Assembly (NCBI GenBank): GCA_003516705.1
Contig: DPCJ01000158.1
Span: forward strand, 1 to 36,769
Source of the DNA: Prolixibacteraceae bacterium
Lineage (GTDB): Bacteria > Bacteroidota > Bacteroidia > Bacteroidales > Prolixibacteraceae
Direction: 5' to 3'
Length of the DNA: 36,769 nt
Shown: one piece after another, positions 22,414 through 30,377 of the stretch
Layout: each line of letters opens with the position of its first letter
How positions within the stretch are numbered: position 1 is the first letter of the stretch
Translations under genes and position numbers: made by a program
The notes under the pieces: model-generated
What the model was told of the DNA's origin: nothing
Databases searched by the model: none
Seen by the model: only the letters and a program-made list of their open reading frames with translations

Positions 22414-25215
22414 ATGAAAACCAACCATTTTTTAATTACCCTTACTTTCCTCTTACTTTTTTTCCAGGGAATTGCACAAAAAACAGAGATTAAATATCTC
22501 TCCGGAACCGATGCTGCAAATACAGTTCAGTGGGATTTCTTTTGCACCGAAGGTCAAAACAGCGGAAAATGGACAAAGATTGCAGTACCATCGAACTGGG
22601 AATTACAGGGATTTGGAAACTACAATTACGGTCACGACTGGAGTAACAAGGACAAAAAACTGGGCAAGGAACACGGGTTGTACAAACACGAATTTCAAGT
22701 TCCGGCCAACTGGAAAGGCAAAACCGTGAATATTGTTTTCGACGGTTCAATGACCGACACACGGGTAAAAATCAATGGGAAATCAGCCGGAGAAGTTCAT
22801 CAGGGCGCTTTTTACCGTTTTAAATACGACATTTCAAAACTGTTGAAATACGGTAAAACCAACTTACTGGAAGTGGATGTGGCAAAGCATTCTGAAAATG
22901 AATCGGTAAACAAAGCGGAACGGCAATGTGACTTTTGGATTTTTGGTGGCATTTTCCGTCCAGTTTTTCTCGAAGTTTTGCCCGAAATCCATTTTACCCA
23001 AACTGCAATTGATGCCAAAGCTGACGGTTCGTTTAACATGTTAATTACGCTGAACAACGCCAATTCCGATTATTCGGTTTGGATTGATTTATTCGATTTG
23101 CAGGGAAATAAAATCGACGAAACGGTTCAATCCGAAATCAAAAAAGGGTTCTTAGAAAAAATGATTTCGGGGAAATTTGAAAGCGTAAAATCATGGAATC
23201 CGGAATGGCCAACTTTATACAACATGAAAATCACCCTGAAAAGAGGGGATCAAATTTTGCACGAAGTCACCGAACGGATTGGTTTCCGAACGGTTGAACT
23301 ACGCAAACACGACGGGTTTTATGTAAACGGCGAAAAAGTGGTTTTCAAAGGGGTGAACCGCCACTCGTTCTGGCCCGAAACCGGCCGCTGTCTGAGCGAG
23401 GAAAACCACTTCACCGATATTCGTTTGATAAAAGAAATGAACATGAATGCCGTTCGGATGTCGCATTATGTTCCCGACAAACGGTTTTTGGAATTGTGCG
23501 ATTCGCTCGGATTATTTGTGCTGGACGAAGTTACCGGTTGGCAGGATAGTTATGACACAATTGTTGGTCCGAAACTGGTAAAAGAAACAGTTTTGCGCGA
23601 TCACAACCACGCATGCGTTGTGGTTTGGGATCATGGTAACGAAGGCGGTTGGGACTTTGCAAACGAAAAAGGATTTCATGAATATGATATTCAGAAACGC
23701 CCTGTCATTTACCCGTGGCTGCTTCGTAACGGAGTTGACACGCATCACTATCCCGAATTCAATTTTGCCATCGGGCGGTTTGTTTTTGGTAACGACCCGT
23801 TTATGGCCACCGAACTGCTGCACGGATTGTATGATGGCGGACATGGCGCCGGACTTGAAGAGTACTGGCGCAGCTACGAATCGTCGCCATTGCACGCCGG
23901 TGGATTTTTATGGGTGCTGGCCGACGAGGCAGTTTTACGCACCGACATGCAGGGAACGGTTTTCGATGGTAACGGAAACAATGCTCCCGACGGAATTCTG
24001 GGGCCACACCGCGAAAAGGAAGGAAGTTTTTACACGATAAAGGAAATCTGGTCGCCGGTACGGGTTGAACCAGTTACCATCAACCGGCAGTGGAACGGCA
24101 AATTGTTGCTGAAAAACAAGTTCATTTACACCGATTTAAAGGATTGCATTTTTAGCTGGCAGGCAGTAAAAACTAAAATTGGAAGTACAAAAGAAGAAAT
24201 CATCGGGAGTGGGACTTTACAAAGCCCTGCTGCAAAACCCGGCGAAACTGTGCAGGTTGAAATCAATTGTAACGAAGCGCTTCAAACTGCCGATATTTTT
24301 CGTTTCAAAGCCACAGACCACCATGGAAAAGAACTTTACACCTGGAGCTGGCCGGTAATTCAACCTGAAGAAATAGCGGCTGAATTGGTTAAAATTGCCG
24401 GTGAGGAAAATTCGGAAATTGCTGTAAGCGAAACCGGAAATTCAGTTTCAGCTTCTGTTGCGGGTATTGAAATTTCATTTACCAAAGAAAATGGCACACT
24501 GCTTTCGGTAAAAAACCGCAAAGGAAATGTTTCGTTTACAAGTGGCCCGGTTTCGGCAGGTGGTGGGTCGGCTGTTACCGGAACGAAATGGGAAAAAGAT
24601 GCGGAAGGGAATTTTGTTTTCGAAATTAAATATTCAAATTATCCAGAAAAGGTGATTTGGAAGTTGGAAAAAAATGGAATGCTGATGCTGGAAGCCAGTC
24701 CGTTGCGGGGTGGGAGAGATGTTGATTTTATTGGCATCTCGTTTAATTACCCTGAAGAGAAATGTACAGGCATAAAATGGATGGGTCGTGGACCGTACCG
24801 CGTTTGGAAAAACCGTTTGAAAGGCAGCAACATCGGTGTTTGGGAAAAAGCTTATAACAACACCATTACCGGCGAAAGTTTTAACGAACTGGTTTACCCC
24901 GAATTTAAAGGCTACCACGGCAACCTGTACTGGGCAACTTTACAAACCACCGAATCGGATTTTACTGTGATTTCGGAAACGCCAAATCTTTATTTCCAAT
25001 TGTTTACACCGGCAAAACCGCAGTTTGTAGCTGGTGGCACCTATCCACCTTTTCCAAAGGGTGATATTTCGTTTTTGTATGAAATTCCGGCCATCGGAAC
25101 CAAATTTAAAAAGCCCGAACAACTGGGGCCAAAAAGTCAGAAAGGAATGTTTACAGGACATGGCGGCGATGAATTTTACCCGATAAAATTGTGGTTCGAT
25201 TTCAGGGGCGAATAG
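22414..25215 (+). CDS. GH2 beta-galactosidase-like glycosidase
   Basis: A 933-residue secreted glycoside hydrolase family 2 enzyme with signal peptide (about 1-22). Order: N-terminal sugar-binding jelly roll (about 35-190, WTKIAVPSNWELQGFGNYNYG), Ig-like domain (about 195-300), TIM barrel (about 305-560), and C-terminal beta domains including a galactosidase small-chain-like part. The barrel shows the acid/base Glu410 in VVWDHGNEGGWD, the preceding VFKGVNRHSFWPETG loop, and the likely nucleophile Glu467 in FMATELLHGL. GH2 enzymes release beta-linked galactose, mannose or glucuronate from chain ends; specificity cannot be fixed by eye. Last gene of the operon, 18 nt after the decarboxylase, with an imperfect hairpin after it. 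Confidence 0.92.
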   Translation: MKTNHFLITLTFLLLFFQGIAQKTEIKYLSGTDAANTVQWDFFCTEGQNSGKWTKIAVPSNWELQGFGNYNYGHDWSNKDKKLGKEHGLYKHEFQVPANWKGKTVNIVFDGSMTDTRVKINGKSAGEVHQGAFYRFKYDISKLLKYGKTNLLEVDVAKHSENESVNKAERQCDFWIFGGIFRPVFLEVLPEIHFTQTAIDAKADGSFNMLITLNNANSDYSVWIDLFDLQGNKIDETVQSEIKKGFLEKMISGKFESVKSWNPEWPTLYNMKITLKRGDQILHEVTERIGFRTVELRKHDGFYVNGEKVVFKGVNRHSFWPETGRCLSEENHFTDIRLIKEMNMNAVRMSHYVPDKRFLELCDSLGLFVLDEVTGWQDSYDTIVGPKLVKETVLRDHNHACVVVWDHGNEGGWDFANEKGFHEYDIQKRPVIYPWLLRNGVDTHHYPEFNFAIGRFVFGNDPFMATELLHGLYDGGHGAGLEEYWRSYESSPLHAGGFLWVLADEAVLRTDMQGTVFDGNGNNAPDGILGPHREKEGSFYTIKEIWSPVRVEPVTINRQWNGKLLLKNKFIYTDLKDCIFSWQAVKTKIGSTKEEIIGSGTLQSPAAKPGETVQVEINCNEALQTADIFRFKATDHHGKELYTWSWPVIQPEEIAAELVKIAGEENSEIAVSETGNSVSASVAGIEISFTKENGTLLSVKNRKGNVSFTSGPVSAGGGSAVTGTKWEKDAEGNFVFEIKYSNYPEKVIWKLEKNGMLMLEASPLRGGRDVDFIGISFNYPEEKCTGIKWMGRGPYRVWKNRLKGSNIGVWEKAYNNTITGESFNELVYPEFKGYHGNLYWATLQTTESDFTVISETPNLYFQLFTPAKPQFVAGGTYPPFPKGDISFLYEIPAIGTKFKKPEQLGPKSQKGMFTGHGGDEFYPIKLWFDFRGE

Positions 25216-25632
25216 GGGTGGTTTTGATTTCAGTCTTAAGGAAATGTTTATTGCATTTAACAAAAAGCTTGTTTATTTTTAAGGACTGAAAAACTAAATA
25301 ACCTTAAAAACAAAGTCCTCAGAAATCGAAGAAGCAACTGAAAAATACTCCTGTTTGTGAGAATTTATAAACCGGTGAATGATTTACTGAATGAATATTA
25401 ATAAGAAATATTATTTACTTCAAAAGGATATAAAGGTTTATAAACGCCTCCTAATATTAGCGGATATGTTTACCTTTTGTGATGTTGAAGTATAAATATA
25501 CGAGTTGTGTTTCATGCTGAATAAACAAAGCCAGCGCACATTTGGCACATTTACAAGCTCTGACCCACAGGCGATATCTTAGCTTGTAAATGAGCTAAAT
25601 TTTTAACAACGCTTAAAAACAATAGAAATAAT
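25216..25632. other. Intergenic region after GH2: hairpins, no gene
   Basis: No convincing gene in about 415 bp of AT-rich DNA. It holds an inverted repeat after GH2 (TTTCAGTC at 25228-25235 with GACTGAAA at 25284-25291, a possible weak terminator), an inverted TTTATAAACC pair (25364-25373 and 25435-25444), and the strong hairpin at 25545-25595. Confidence 0.6.
25545..25595. repeat. Hairpin repeat, left border of AbiE module
   Basis: CATTTACAAGCT (25548-25559) and AGCTTGTAAATG (25581-25592) form a 12-bp perfect stem with a 21-nt loop. Beyond one A-A mismatch two further pairs extend it. The right arm ends with CTTGTAAATGAGC (25583-25595), which recurs identically at 27500-27512 beyond the toxin gene. 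It may be a recombination site or a dispersed repeat. Confidence 0.65.
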
Positions 25633-25680
25633 TTGAGAATAACACCTAAAATAGGTACTTTTCTCGAAAAATTACTAAAG

Positions 25681-26472
25681 TTGACAGTCGCAGAATATAT
25701 AAAGAAACTTTTGTCGGTTGAAGAATATTCATTTTCAATAGATGAACTAAGGGCGTATGTTAACAAAAGCGAAGTACCCATTAAAAGAGAACTGGATCGA
25801 CTTATTGAAAAGGGGGAGATTATTAGCCTCCGAAAAGGTTTTTATCTTATTATAACACCCAGATATTCATCAGCGCAAAAGCTGCCAATTCAGCTTTATT
25901 GCGAGAAACTTTTCAAATATTTGGAGCGGAATTATTATGTCGCTCTTTTTTCAGCAGCAAAATTCCACGGTGCAAGCCACCAGCAGGTTCACAGAGACTA
26001 CCTAATAACAGAGAAACCTAAATTCAACGATATTTCAAAAGGCACAATTGATATTCGTTTTCTTACGACAAGTAACTGGACTGATAAAAATATCCAAATC
26101 AAGAAATCTGATGCAGGCCAATATAAAGTGTCTAGTCCTGCTCTGACGATTGTTGACTTAATCCATTATCAAACAAAGTTAGGTGGGATAAACAGGATGC
26201 TCGCTGTTATTGAAGAACTGTCAGAAGAGTTAAGTGAATCGGATTTAGTTGAACTGTTAAGTTGGTATCCCAATAAAAGTACATTGCAAAGATTTGGCTT
26301 TTTGTTGGAAGAATTTGGGACTAAAGAAGATTTTCAGGATTTAATATTTATGAGTTTAAAATCAATAAATTTTTTCCCGGTTTTACTTAGCCCAAAGTCT
26401 AATGAAAAACCCGGAGCTGTAAATAACAGGTGGAAAGTGGTTATTAATATAAAAATGGAGAGTGATATATGA
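25681..26472 (+). CDS. AbiEi-type antitoxin (type IV toxin-antitoxin / abortive infection)
   Basis: A transcription-repressor-like protein of about 263 residues. The N-terminal winged helix (AEYIKKLLSVEEYSFSIDEL, then RELDRLIEKGEIISLRKGFY) and the following YVALFSAAKFHGASHQ and SPALTIVDLIHY segments match the AbiEi_4 family. In AbiE systems it represses the operon and counteracts the AbiEii toxin without binding it. No ATG exists at the right place. TTG 25681 gives the family-like start TVAEYIKK; TTG 25633 would add 16 residues and is the alternative. It overlaps the toxin by 4 nt (ATGA). The pair is flanked by matching hairpins, suggesting acquisition as a unit. Lower GC than the surrounding glycan genes. 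Confidence 0.82.
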   Translation: MTVAEYIKKLLSVEEYSFSIDELRAYVNKSEVPIKRELDRLIEKGEIISLRKGFYLIITPRYSSAQKLPIQLYCEKLFKYLERNYYVALFSAAKFHGASHQQVHRDYLITEKPKFNDISKGTIDIRFLTTSNWTDKNIQIKKSDAGQYKVSSPALTIVDLIHYQTKLGGINRMLAVIEELSEELSESDLVELLSWYPNKSTLQRFGFLLEEFGTKEDFQDLIFMSLKSINFFPVLLSPKSNEKPGAVNNRWKVVINIKMESDI

Positions 26473-27260
26473 TACCAAGACCTTTTATAGCAAAATGGCA
26501 ACAGCATGCTCCATGGAAAGAATTTGCGCAAGTTGAGCAGGATTTAATTATTTCCCGAACTTTGGTCGAAATCTTTTCCGATGAGTTCCTCCGTGAAAAT
26601 CTTGCTTTCAGAGGAGGTACAGCTTTACACAAATTATACCTTAATCCAGCAGCAAGATATTCTGAAGATATTGATTTAGTTCAGATAAAACCTGTTCCTA
26701 TTAAACCAATAATGGAGAGAATTGGAGAGGTTGTTACCTTTTTTGAAGAAAAAAGAGCTACTGAGGTTCGTGGACATGGAGCGAAGGCTTTGTATCGATT
26801 CACTTCGGAGTATGAAGAAATACGAATGCGACTGAAATTAGAAATTAACTGCAAAGAACATTTCAACGTGCTTGATTGGGTTGATTTTCCTTTTGAAGTT
26901 GCAAGTGAATGGTTTTCTGGTAAAGCTGAAATAAGAACGTACAATATAAACGAACTTCTGGGAACAAAGCTCAGAGCACTTTATCAACGAAGCAAAGGAA
27001 GAGATTTGTTTGATTTAGATTATTCCCGTCGAAATATTGATTTAAACTTTGAGCAAATCATAAATTGTTTTAAGGAATACACATCGTTTGCAACAGGCAA
27101 AAAACCGCCCGGCAAAAAAGAATTCTTGCTCAACATTGAAGAGAAAGAAAATAGTGCTGAGTTTACTGGAGACATGGAAGCTTTATTGAGACCTGAAATT
27201 AAATACAATCAAAGCGAAGCTTTTAATTGGTTGAAAACTGAATTAATTGAAAAAATTTAA
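26469..27260 (+). CDS. AbiEii nucleotidyltransferase toxin
   Basis: A 263-residue nucleotidyltransferase-like protein. The signature GGTALHK (residues 49-55) is followed by SEDID (65-69), giving the two catalytic acidic residues Asp67 and Asp69 of the DNA polymerase-beta-type fold. NELLGTKLRALYQRSKGRDLFDLDY is the conserved distal motif of AbiEii/AbiGii proteins. The family acts as a toxin that modifies nucleic acid, blocking growth on phage infection. Length is normal and all motifs look intact, so the module is probably functional. It is translated with the antitoxin through an ATGA overlap. Downstream is a gene-free 530-bp stretch with the second hairpin copy. Confidence 0.88.
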   Translation: MIPRPFIAKWQQHAPWKEFAQVEQDLIISRTLVEIFSDEFLRENLAFRGGTALHKLYLNPAARYSEDIDLVQIKPVPIKPIMERIGEVVTFFEEKRATEVRGHGAKALYRFTSEYEEIRMRLKLEINCKEHFNVLDWVDFPFEVASEWFSGKAEIRTYNINELLGTKLRALYQRSKGRDLFDLDYSRRNIDLNFEQIINCFKEYTSFATGKKPPGKKEFLLNIEEKENSAEFTGDMEALLRPEIKYNQSEAFNWLKTELIEKI

Positions 27261-27791
27261 ATGAGAAATATTACATCAATAGTAAAATCCAGTTAGTCAA
27301 AAAGGTAGAAATAGAGTAAAATTCTTAAAAGATGAAATACGAAGTATGACTAAAAAGACTGAGGAATTATCTGCTGTTGCAATTGCTTGTTGTGAAGAAA
27401 ATAGTTTATCTATCTTAGCAGAAAGAAGATAGAGTTGCCACCCCATGGCATCCATACACATTGTCAAGTCGCTCAAAAAAACCAATGCACAAACCAAAAC
27501 TTGTAAATGAGCATGCTTGCCTATGTTGACAGAGACAAAAAAAGCACGATAACCTTACTAATTGTATATGCCATGGCAGTTTTAAAGCCAAAATCAACCA
27601 TTTTCCCATTTCAGTTTTACATTTTCCGAGCAGGCAAATCCCATAACAATCTAAACCGAAACGATTGAAATTTTTTTCCTCGAATTTCCCCAAAGTATTT
27701 TTCAGTGTAATTTCTTTTTGTAGGTTTGCGTAACAGAACAAAACAGAACGGTTTTGTTAAAAAACAAGATTAATAACTGTAAACTAAAACT
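27261..27791. other. Intergenic region downstream of AbiE: repeat copy and ORF debris
   Basis: No sure gene. A short frame MRNITSIVKSS follows the toxin stop immediately. A 28-codon frame at 27346-27432 (MTKKTEELSAVAIACCEENS and on) may be debris of an older gene. The second hairpin copy lies at 27459-27512. The rest is AT-rich with no clear promoter for the next gene. Confidence 0.5.
27459..27512. repeat. Hairpin repeat, right border of AbiE module (degenerate copy)
   Basis: CATTGTCAAGT (27459-27469) pairs with ACTTGTAAATG (27499-27509) with two mismatches. The word CTTGTAAATGAGC (27500-27512) is identical to 25583-25595. The stem is weaker and the loop longer than in the left copy. Confidence 0.5.
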
Positions 27792-28529
27792 ATGAACATT
27801 AAACGTAACCCAATTTTGCTGGTTGTGGGCTTTGTAATCATGCTTGGATTCGGATTACAGGCGCAGCAGCCGGTTACACAAGGCCGACAGATGGATTATG
27901 AATCCAAACTCGATTCGGTAAGAAGCTATGCTGATTATTTCACACCAGCCACGAACAAAAAAATGACACCCGATGCCGATGGTTTTATCAGGCGCTGGAC
28001 ACTGCTCGAACCCATCAGCAAACCCAACCGCAGCAATACCGTGTTTACCGACAGCTACCTGCGGAAAACCTTTGACACGCTCTATTTTGCCAACCAGTTT
28101 ACCGTGCTCCCGAAAAACGGCGAAAAAGTAAAAGTGGGCGAACAGGAATTGATGTGGCACGCGCTCGACAGCAAAATCTACAACACCAAATTGTTCAGGT
28201 TTGCCTACGGACTGAAAAAGCCGATTTACGGCGTTATTTTCTGGGCTGTAACGGTTGTAAATGCTCCGCAGGAAATGAAGAATGTGAGAATGGCTGTTGG
28301 TTCAAATTCGGCATCGATGTGGTGGTTAAACAGAGAGGAAGCAGTGCTTCTTTCGGGCGACAGACGCATGGTGATGGATGATGCCGTTTCGCCGCGGCTG
28401 ACACTGAAAAAAGGGAAAAATATCGTTCGTGGAGTGGTTATCAACGGTCCCGGAATGAGTGATTTCTGTGTTCGCTTTCTGGATGAAAAAGGAGAGCCGG
28501 TAAAAGACCTCACCATTACTTGTGAATAA
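27792..28529 (+). CDS. Secreted protein of unknown function, partner of GH43
   Basis: A 245-residue protein with a signal peptide (MNIKRNPILLVVGFVIMLGFGLQA). I do not recognise a named catalytic family. The mature part (ADGFIRRWTLLEPI, then LFRFAYGLKKPIYGVIFWAVTVV, then SNSASMWWLNREEAVLLSGDRRM, then LKKGKNIVRGVVINGPGMSDFCVRF) looks like a beta-sandwich of the kind appended to sugar esterases and hydrolases, in which a framework helps a sugar or ligand to bind. No catalytic triad is obvious. It lies 37 nt before the GH43 gene on the same strand, so the two are probably co-transcribed. Inference: an accessory carbohydrate-binding protein. Confidence 0.75.
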   Translation: MNIKRNPILLVVGFVIMLGFGLQAQQPVTQGRQMDYESKLDSVRSYADYFTPATNKKMTPDADGFIRRWTLLEPISKPNRSNTVFTDSYLRKTFDTLYFANQFTVLPKNGEKVKVGEQELMWHALDSKIYNTKLFRFAYGLKKPIYGVIFWAVTVVNAPQEMKNVRMAVGSNSASMWWLNREEAVLLSGDRRMVMDDAVSPRLTLKKGKNIVRGVVINGPGMSDFCVRFLDEKGEPVKDLTITCE

Positions 28530-28566
28530 GAATCTATCCAAATCAGAAATTCAAATACAGAAGGAA

Positions 28567-30015
28567 ATGAAAAAGAATAATATACTGGGCGCAGCAGCCC
28601 TTTTCACCATGTTATTGGCCGGAACTGCAACGGCGCAGATTGGCAAACCTTTTATTCACGACCCGTCAACCATTATGGAATGTGATGGAAAATACTACAC
28701 TTTTGGAACAGGCCGGGGTGGATTAATTTCGGAAGATGGCTGGACCTGGAATGGCGGCGCTGAACGGCCCGGTGGCGGTGCAGCCCCGGATGCCATAAAA
28801 ATCGGTGATCGTTACCTTGTGGCTTATGGTTCAACCGGCGGTGGACTGGGTGGCGGACACGACGGCAAAATAAACACCATGTGGAACAAAACGCTTGACC
28901 CGAAATCGCCCGATTTTAAATTTTCCGAACCCATTGTGGTGGCGCAATCGGTGAACATGGAAGACAACGATGCCATCGACCCCGGGTTGCTGCTCGACCC
29001 GACTGACGGGCGTTTGTGGTGTTCTTACGGAACCTATTTCGGCTTTATCCGGCTTGTTGAACTCGACCCGAAAACGGGCGAACGTGTAAAAGGAAACGAA
29101 GCCATCAATATTGCCATTGATTGCGAAGCCACCGAACTGGAATACCGCGATGGCTGGTATTATCTGCTGGGCACCCACGGAACCTGTTGCGACGGCGCCA
29201 ACTCAACCTACAACATTGTGGTTGGCCGCTCGAAAAAAGTAACCGGTCCGTACCTCGATAACATGGGAAGAGACATGCTGAAAGGTGGTGGCAAAATGGT
29301 GCTTGCAGCCGGTGAACGACTCATCGGTCCCGGGCATTTTGGCCGCGTGATTCTGGAAGATGGCGTTGAAAAAATGTCGTGCCACTACGAAGCCGATTTA
29401 AACCAGGGCGGTCGCAGTGTATTGGGCATCCGTTCGTTACTCTGGAAAAACGGCTGGCCTGTTGCCGGAGAAATCTTTAAGGAAGGAACATACGAAATTG
29501 AATCGGAAAGAAGAGGATACGCACTGGAATTGGTTGTAGATTTTGTGCGGATGGCCAACACACGACGCGGTTTTGGCCAGAGCAACGATGAACCCATCAA
29601 ACCCATTCCGTCGCAGCAACTGGCCGATGTTATCAACACCTGGCCAACCGGAAACATTGGCGTAAGAATAGGAGATTATATGTTCCGTCCGCACCAGAAA
29701 TGGACGATTACTGCGGTACCCGAAGCCGGTGGTTATTTGGGCGGTCCGTATTATAAAATTGTTATTGAAGGAACCGACCGCGCATTGGCTGCCACTGCCG
29801 ATGCCGAAGTCATCACAGTTCCGGCATTTACCGGCGCACCCGAACAGTTGTGGCGAATTGACCAACTCACTGATGGAACCTACCGGATTATGCCAAAAAT
29901 AGTTCCCGGCTCAACCGAAAAACTTGCATTGGTATCGATTGGCGACAGCACACCCACACTGGCAAAATTTGACATGAACAGTGACAACTCAAAATGGAAT
30001 TTCAGGGCGCACTGA
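28567..30015 (+). CDS. GH43 arabinanase-like enzyme with ricin-type lectin tail
   Basis: A 482-residue secreted enzyme. The start at ATG 28567 places a signal peptide (MKKNNILGAAALFTMLLAGTATAQ) at the N-terminus; a GTG at 28522 would add residues before it and overlap the upstream gene. The five-bladed propeller shows the family residues: Asp32 (FIHDPST), Asp138 (DNDAIDPGLL) and Glu187 (DCEATELEYRDGWYYLLGTHG). This pattern fits GH43 endo-alpha-1,5-arabinanase or arabinosidase types. Residues about 380-482 carry QLWRI and SKWNF motifs of a ricin-type beta-trefoil lectin fold, probably for sugar binding. It ends before two terminator-like hairpins. Inference: removes arabinan or side chains; xylosidase activity is the alternative. 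Confidence 0.88.
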   Translation: MKKNNILGAAALFTMLLAGTATAQIGKPFIHDPSTIMECDGKYYTFGTGRGGLISEDGWTWNGGAERPGGGAAPDAIKIGDRYLVAYGSTGGGLGGGHDGKINTMWNKTLDPKSPDFKFSEPIVVAQSVNMEDNDAIDPGLLLDPTDGRLWCSYGTYFGFIRLVELDPKTGERVKGNEAINIAIDCEATELEYRDGWYYLLGTHGTCCDGANSTYNIVVGRSKKVTGPYLDNMGRDMLKGGGKMVLAAGERLIGPGHFGRVILEDGVEKMSCHYEADLNQGGRSVLGIRSLLWKNGWPVAGEIFKEGTYEIESERRGYALELVVDFVRMANTRRGFGQSNDEPIKPIPSQQLADVINTWPTGNIGVRIGDYMFRPHQKWTITAVPEAGGYLGGPYYKIVIEGTDRALAATADAEVITVPAFTGAPEQLWRIDQLTDGTYRIMPKIVPGSTEKLALVSIGDSTPTLAKFDMNSDNSKWNFRAH

Positions 30016-30129
30016 ATGGAAGATAACAAAATTGATTAACTAAACAGAACCCGGTTGAACCCGGGGAAATTGTTTGAAAATAAAAAGTTGTTGGTTTATT
30101 GGTAACCCGTATGAAATGCTGCCAAATCG

Positions 30130-30153
30130 TCCCTCTCTGAACACAGAGAGGGA
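30130..30153. repeat. Short palindromic intergenic repeat
   Basis: TCCCTCTCTG-AACA-CAGAGAGGGA is a perfect 10-bp hairpin with a four-base loop and a following purine-rich flank (GAAGAGGGTGAGTC). It does not end in T, so it is not a terminator. It resembles dispersed REP-like elements, though only one copy is visible. Confidence 0.6.
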
Positions 30154-30185
30154 GAAGAGGGTGAGTCGGTAACCAACATTAAACG

Positions 30186-30219
30186 AAAGACGCAGGTTGA
30201 TTCAATCTGCGTCTTTTTT
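30186..30219 (+). terminator. Terminator after GH43 gene
   Basis: AAAGACGCAGGTTGA pairs with TCAATCTGCGTCTTT, followed by T. The stem is long with a single weak pair and sits about 170 nt after the GH43 stop. Confidence 0.75.
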
Positions 30220-30291
30220 ATGACATGTTTCTAATTTCGCTAGCTGTAATTTATGGGATTCAAATAATGGTTATAAGAAACTGAATCCATC

Positions 30292-30336
30292 AAAAAAATC
30301 AGGAACGCGGTTTTTCCTCCGCATTCCTGATTTTTT
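30292..30336. terminator. Bidirectional terminator
   Basis: AAAAAAATCAGGAACGCGG (30292-30310) pairs with CCGCATTCCTGATTTTTT (30319-30336) with one mismatch. A and T flanks allow it to stop both strands. It ends the TonB-dependent receptor transcript. Confidence 0.85.
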
Positions 30337-30377
30337 CAATTCCAACCTTCTGAAATTCTAATCTTCCAACCTTCCTC

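Larger units (their letters stand above)
30016..30377. other. Convergent intergenic region with three hairpins
   Basis: No gene. It holds a 10-bp palindromic repeat (30130-30153), a terminator (30186-30219) and a bidirectional terminator (30292-30336) between the GH43 gene and the TonB-dependent receptor, which meet tail to tail. Confidence 0.7.

Noticed and set aside
25364..25444. Inverted TTTATAAACC pair as an insertion-sequence end
   Set aside because: It is only 10 bp, AT-rich, with no transposase between the copies.
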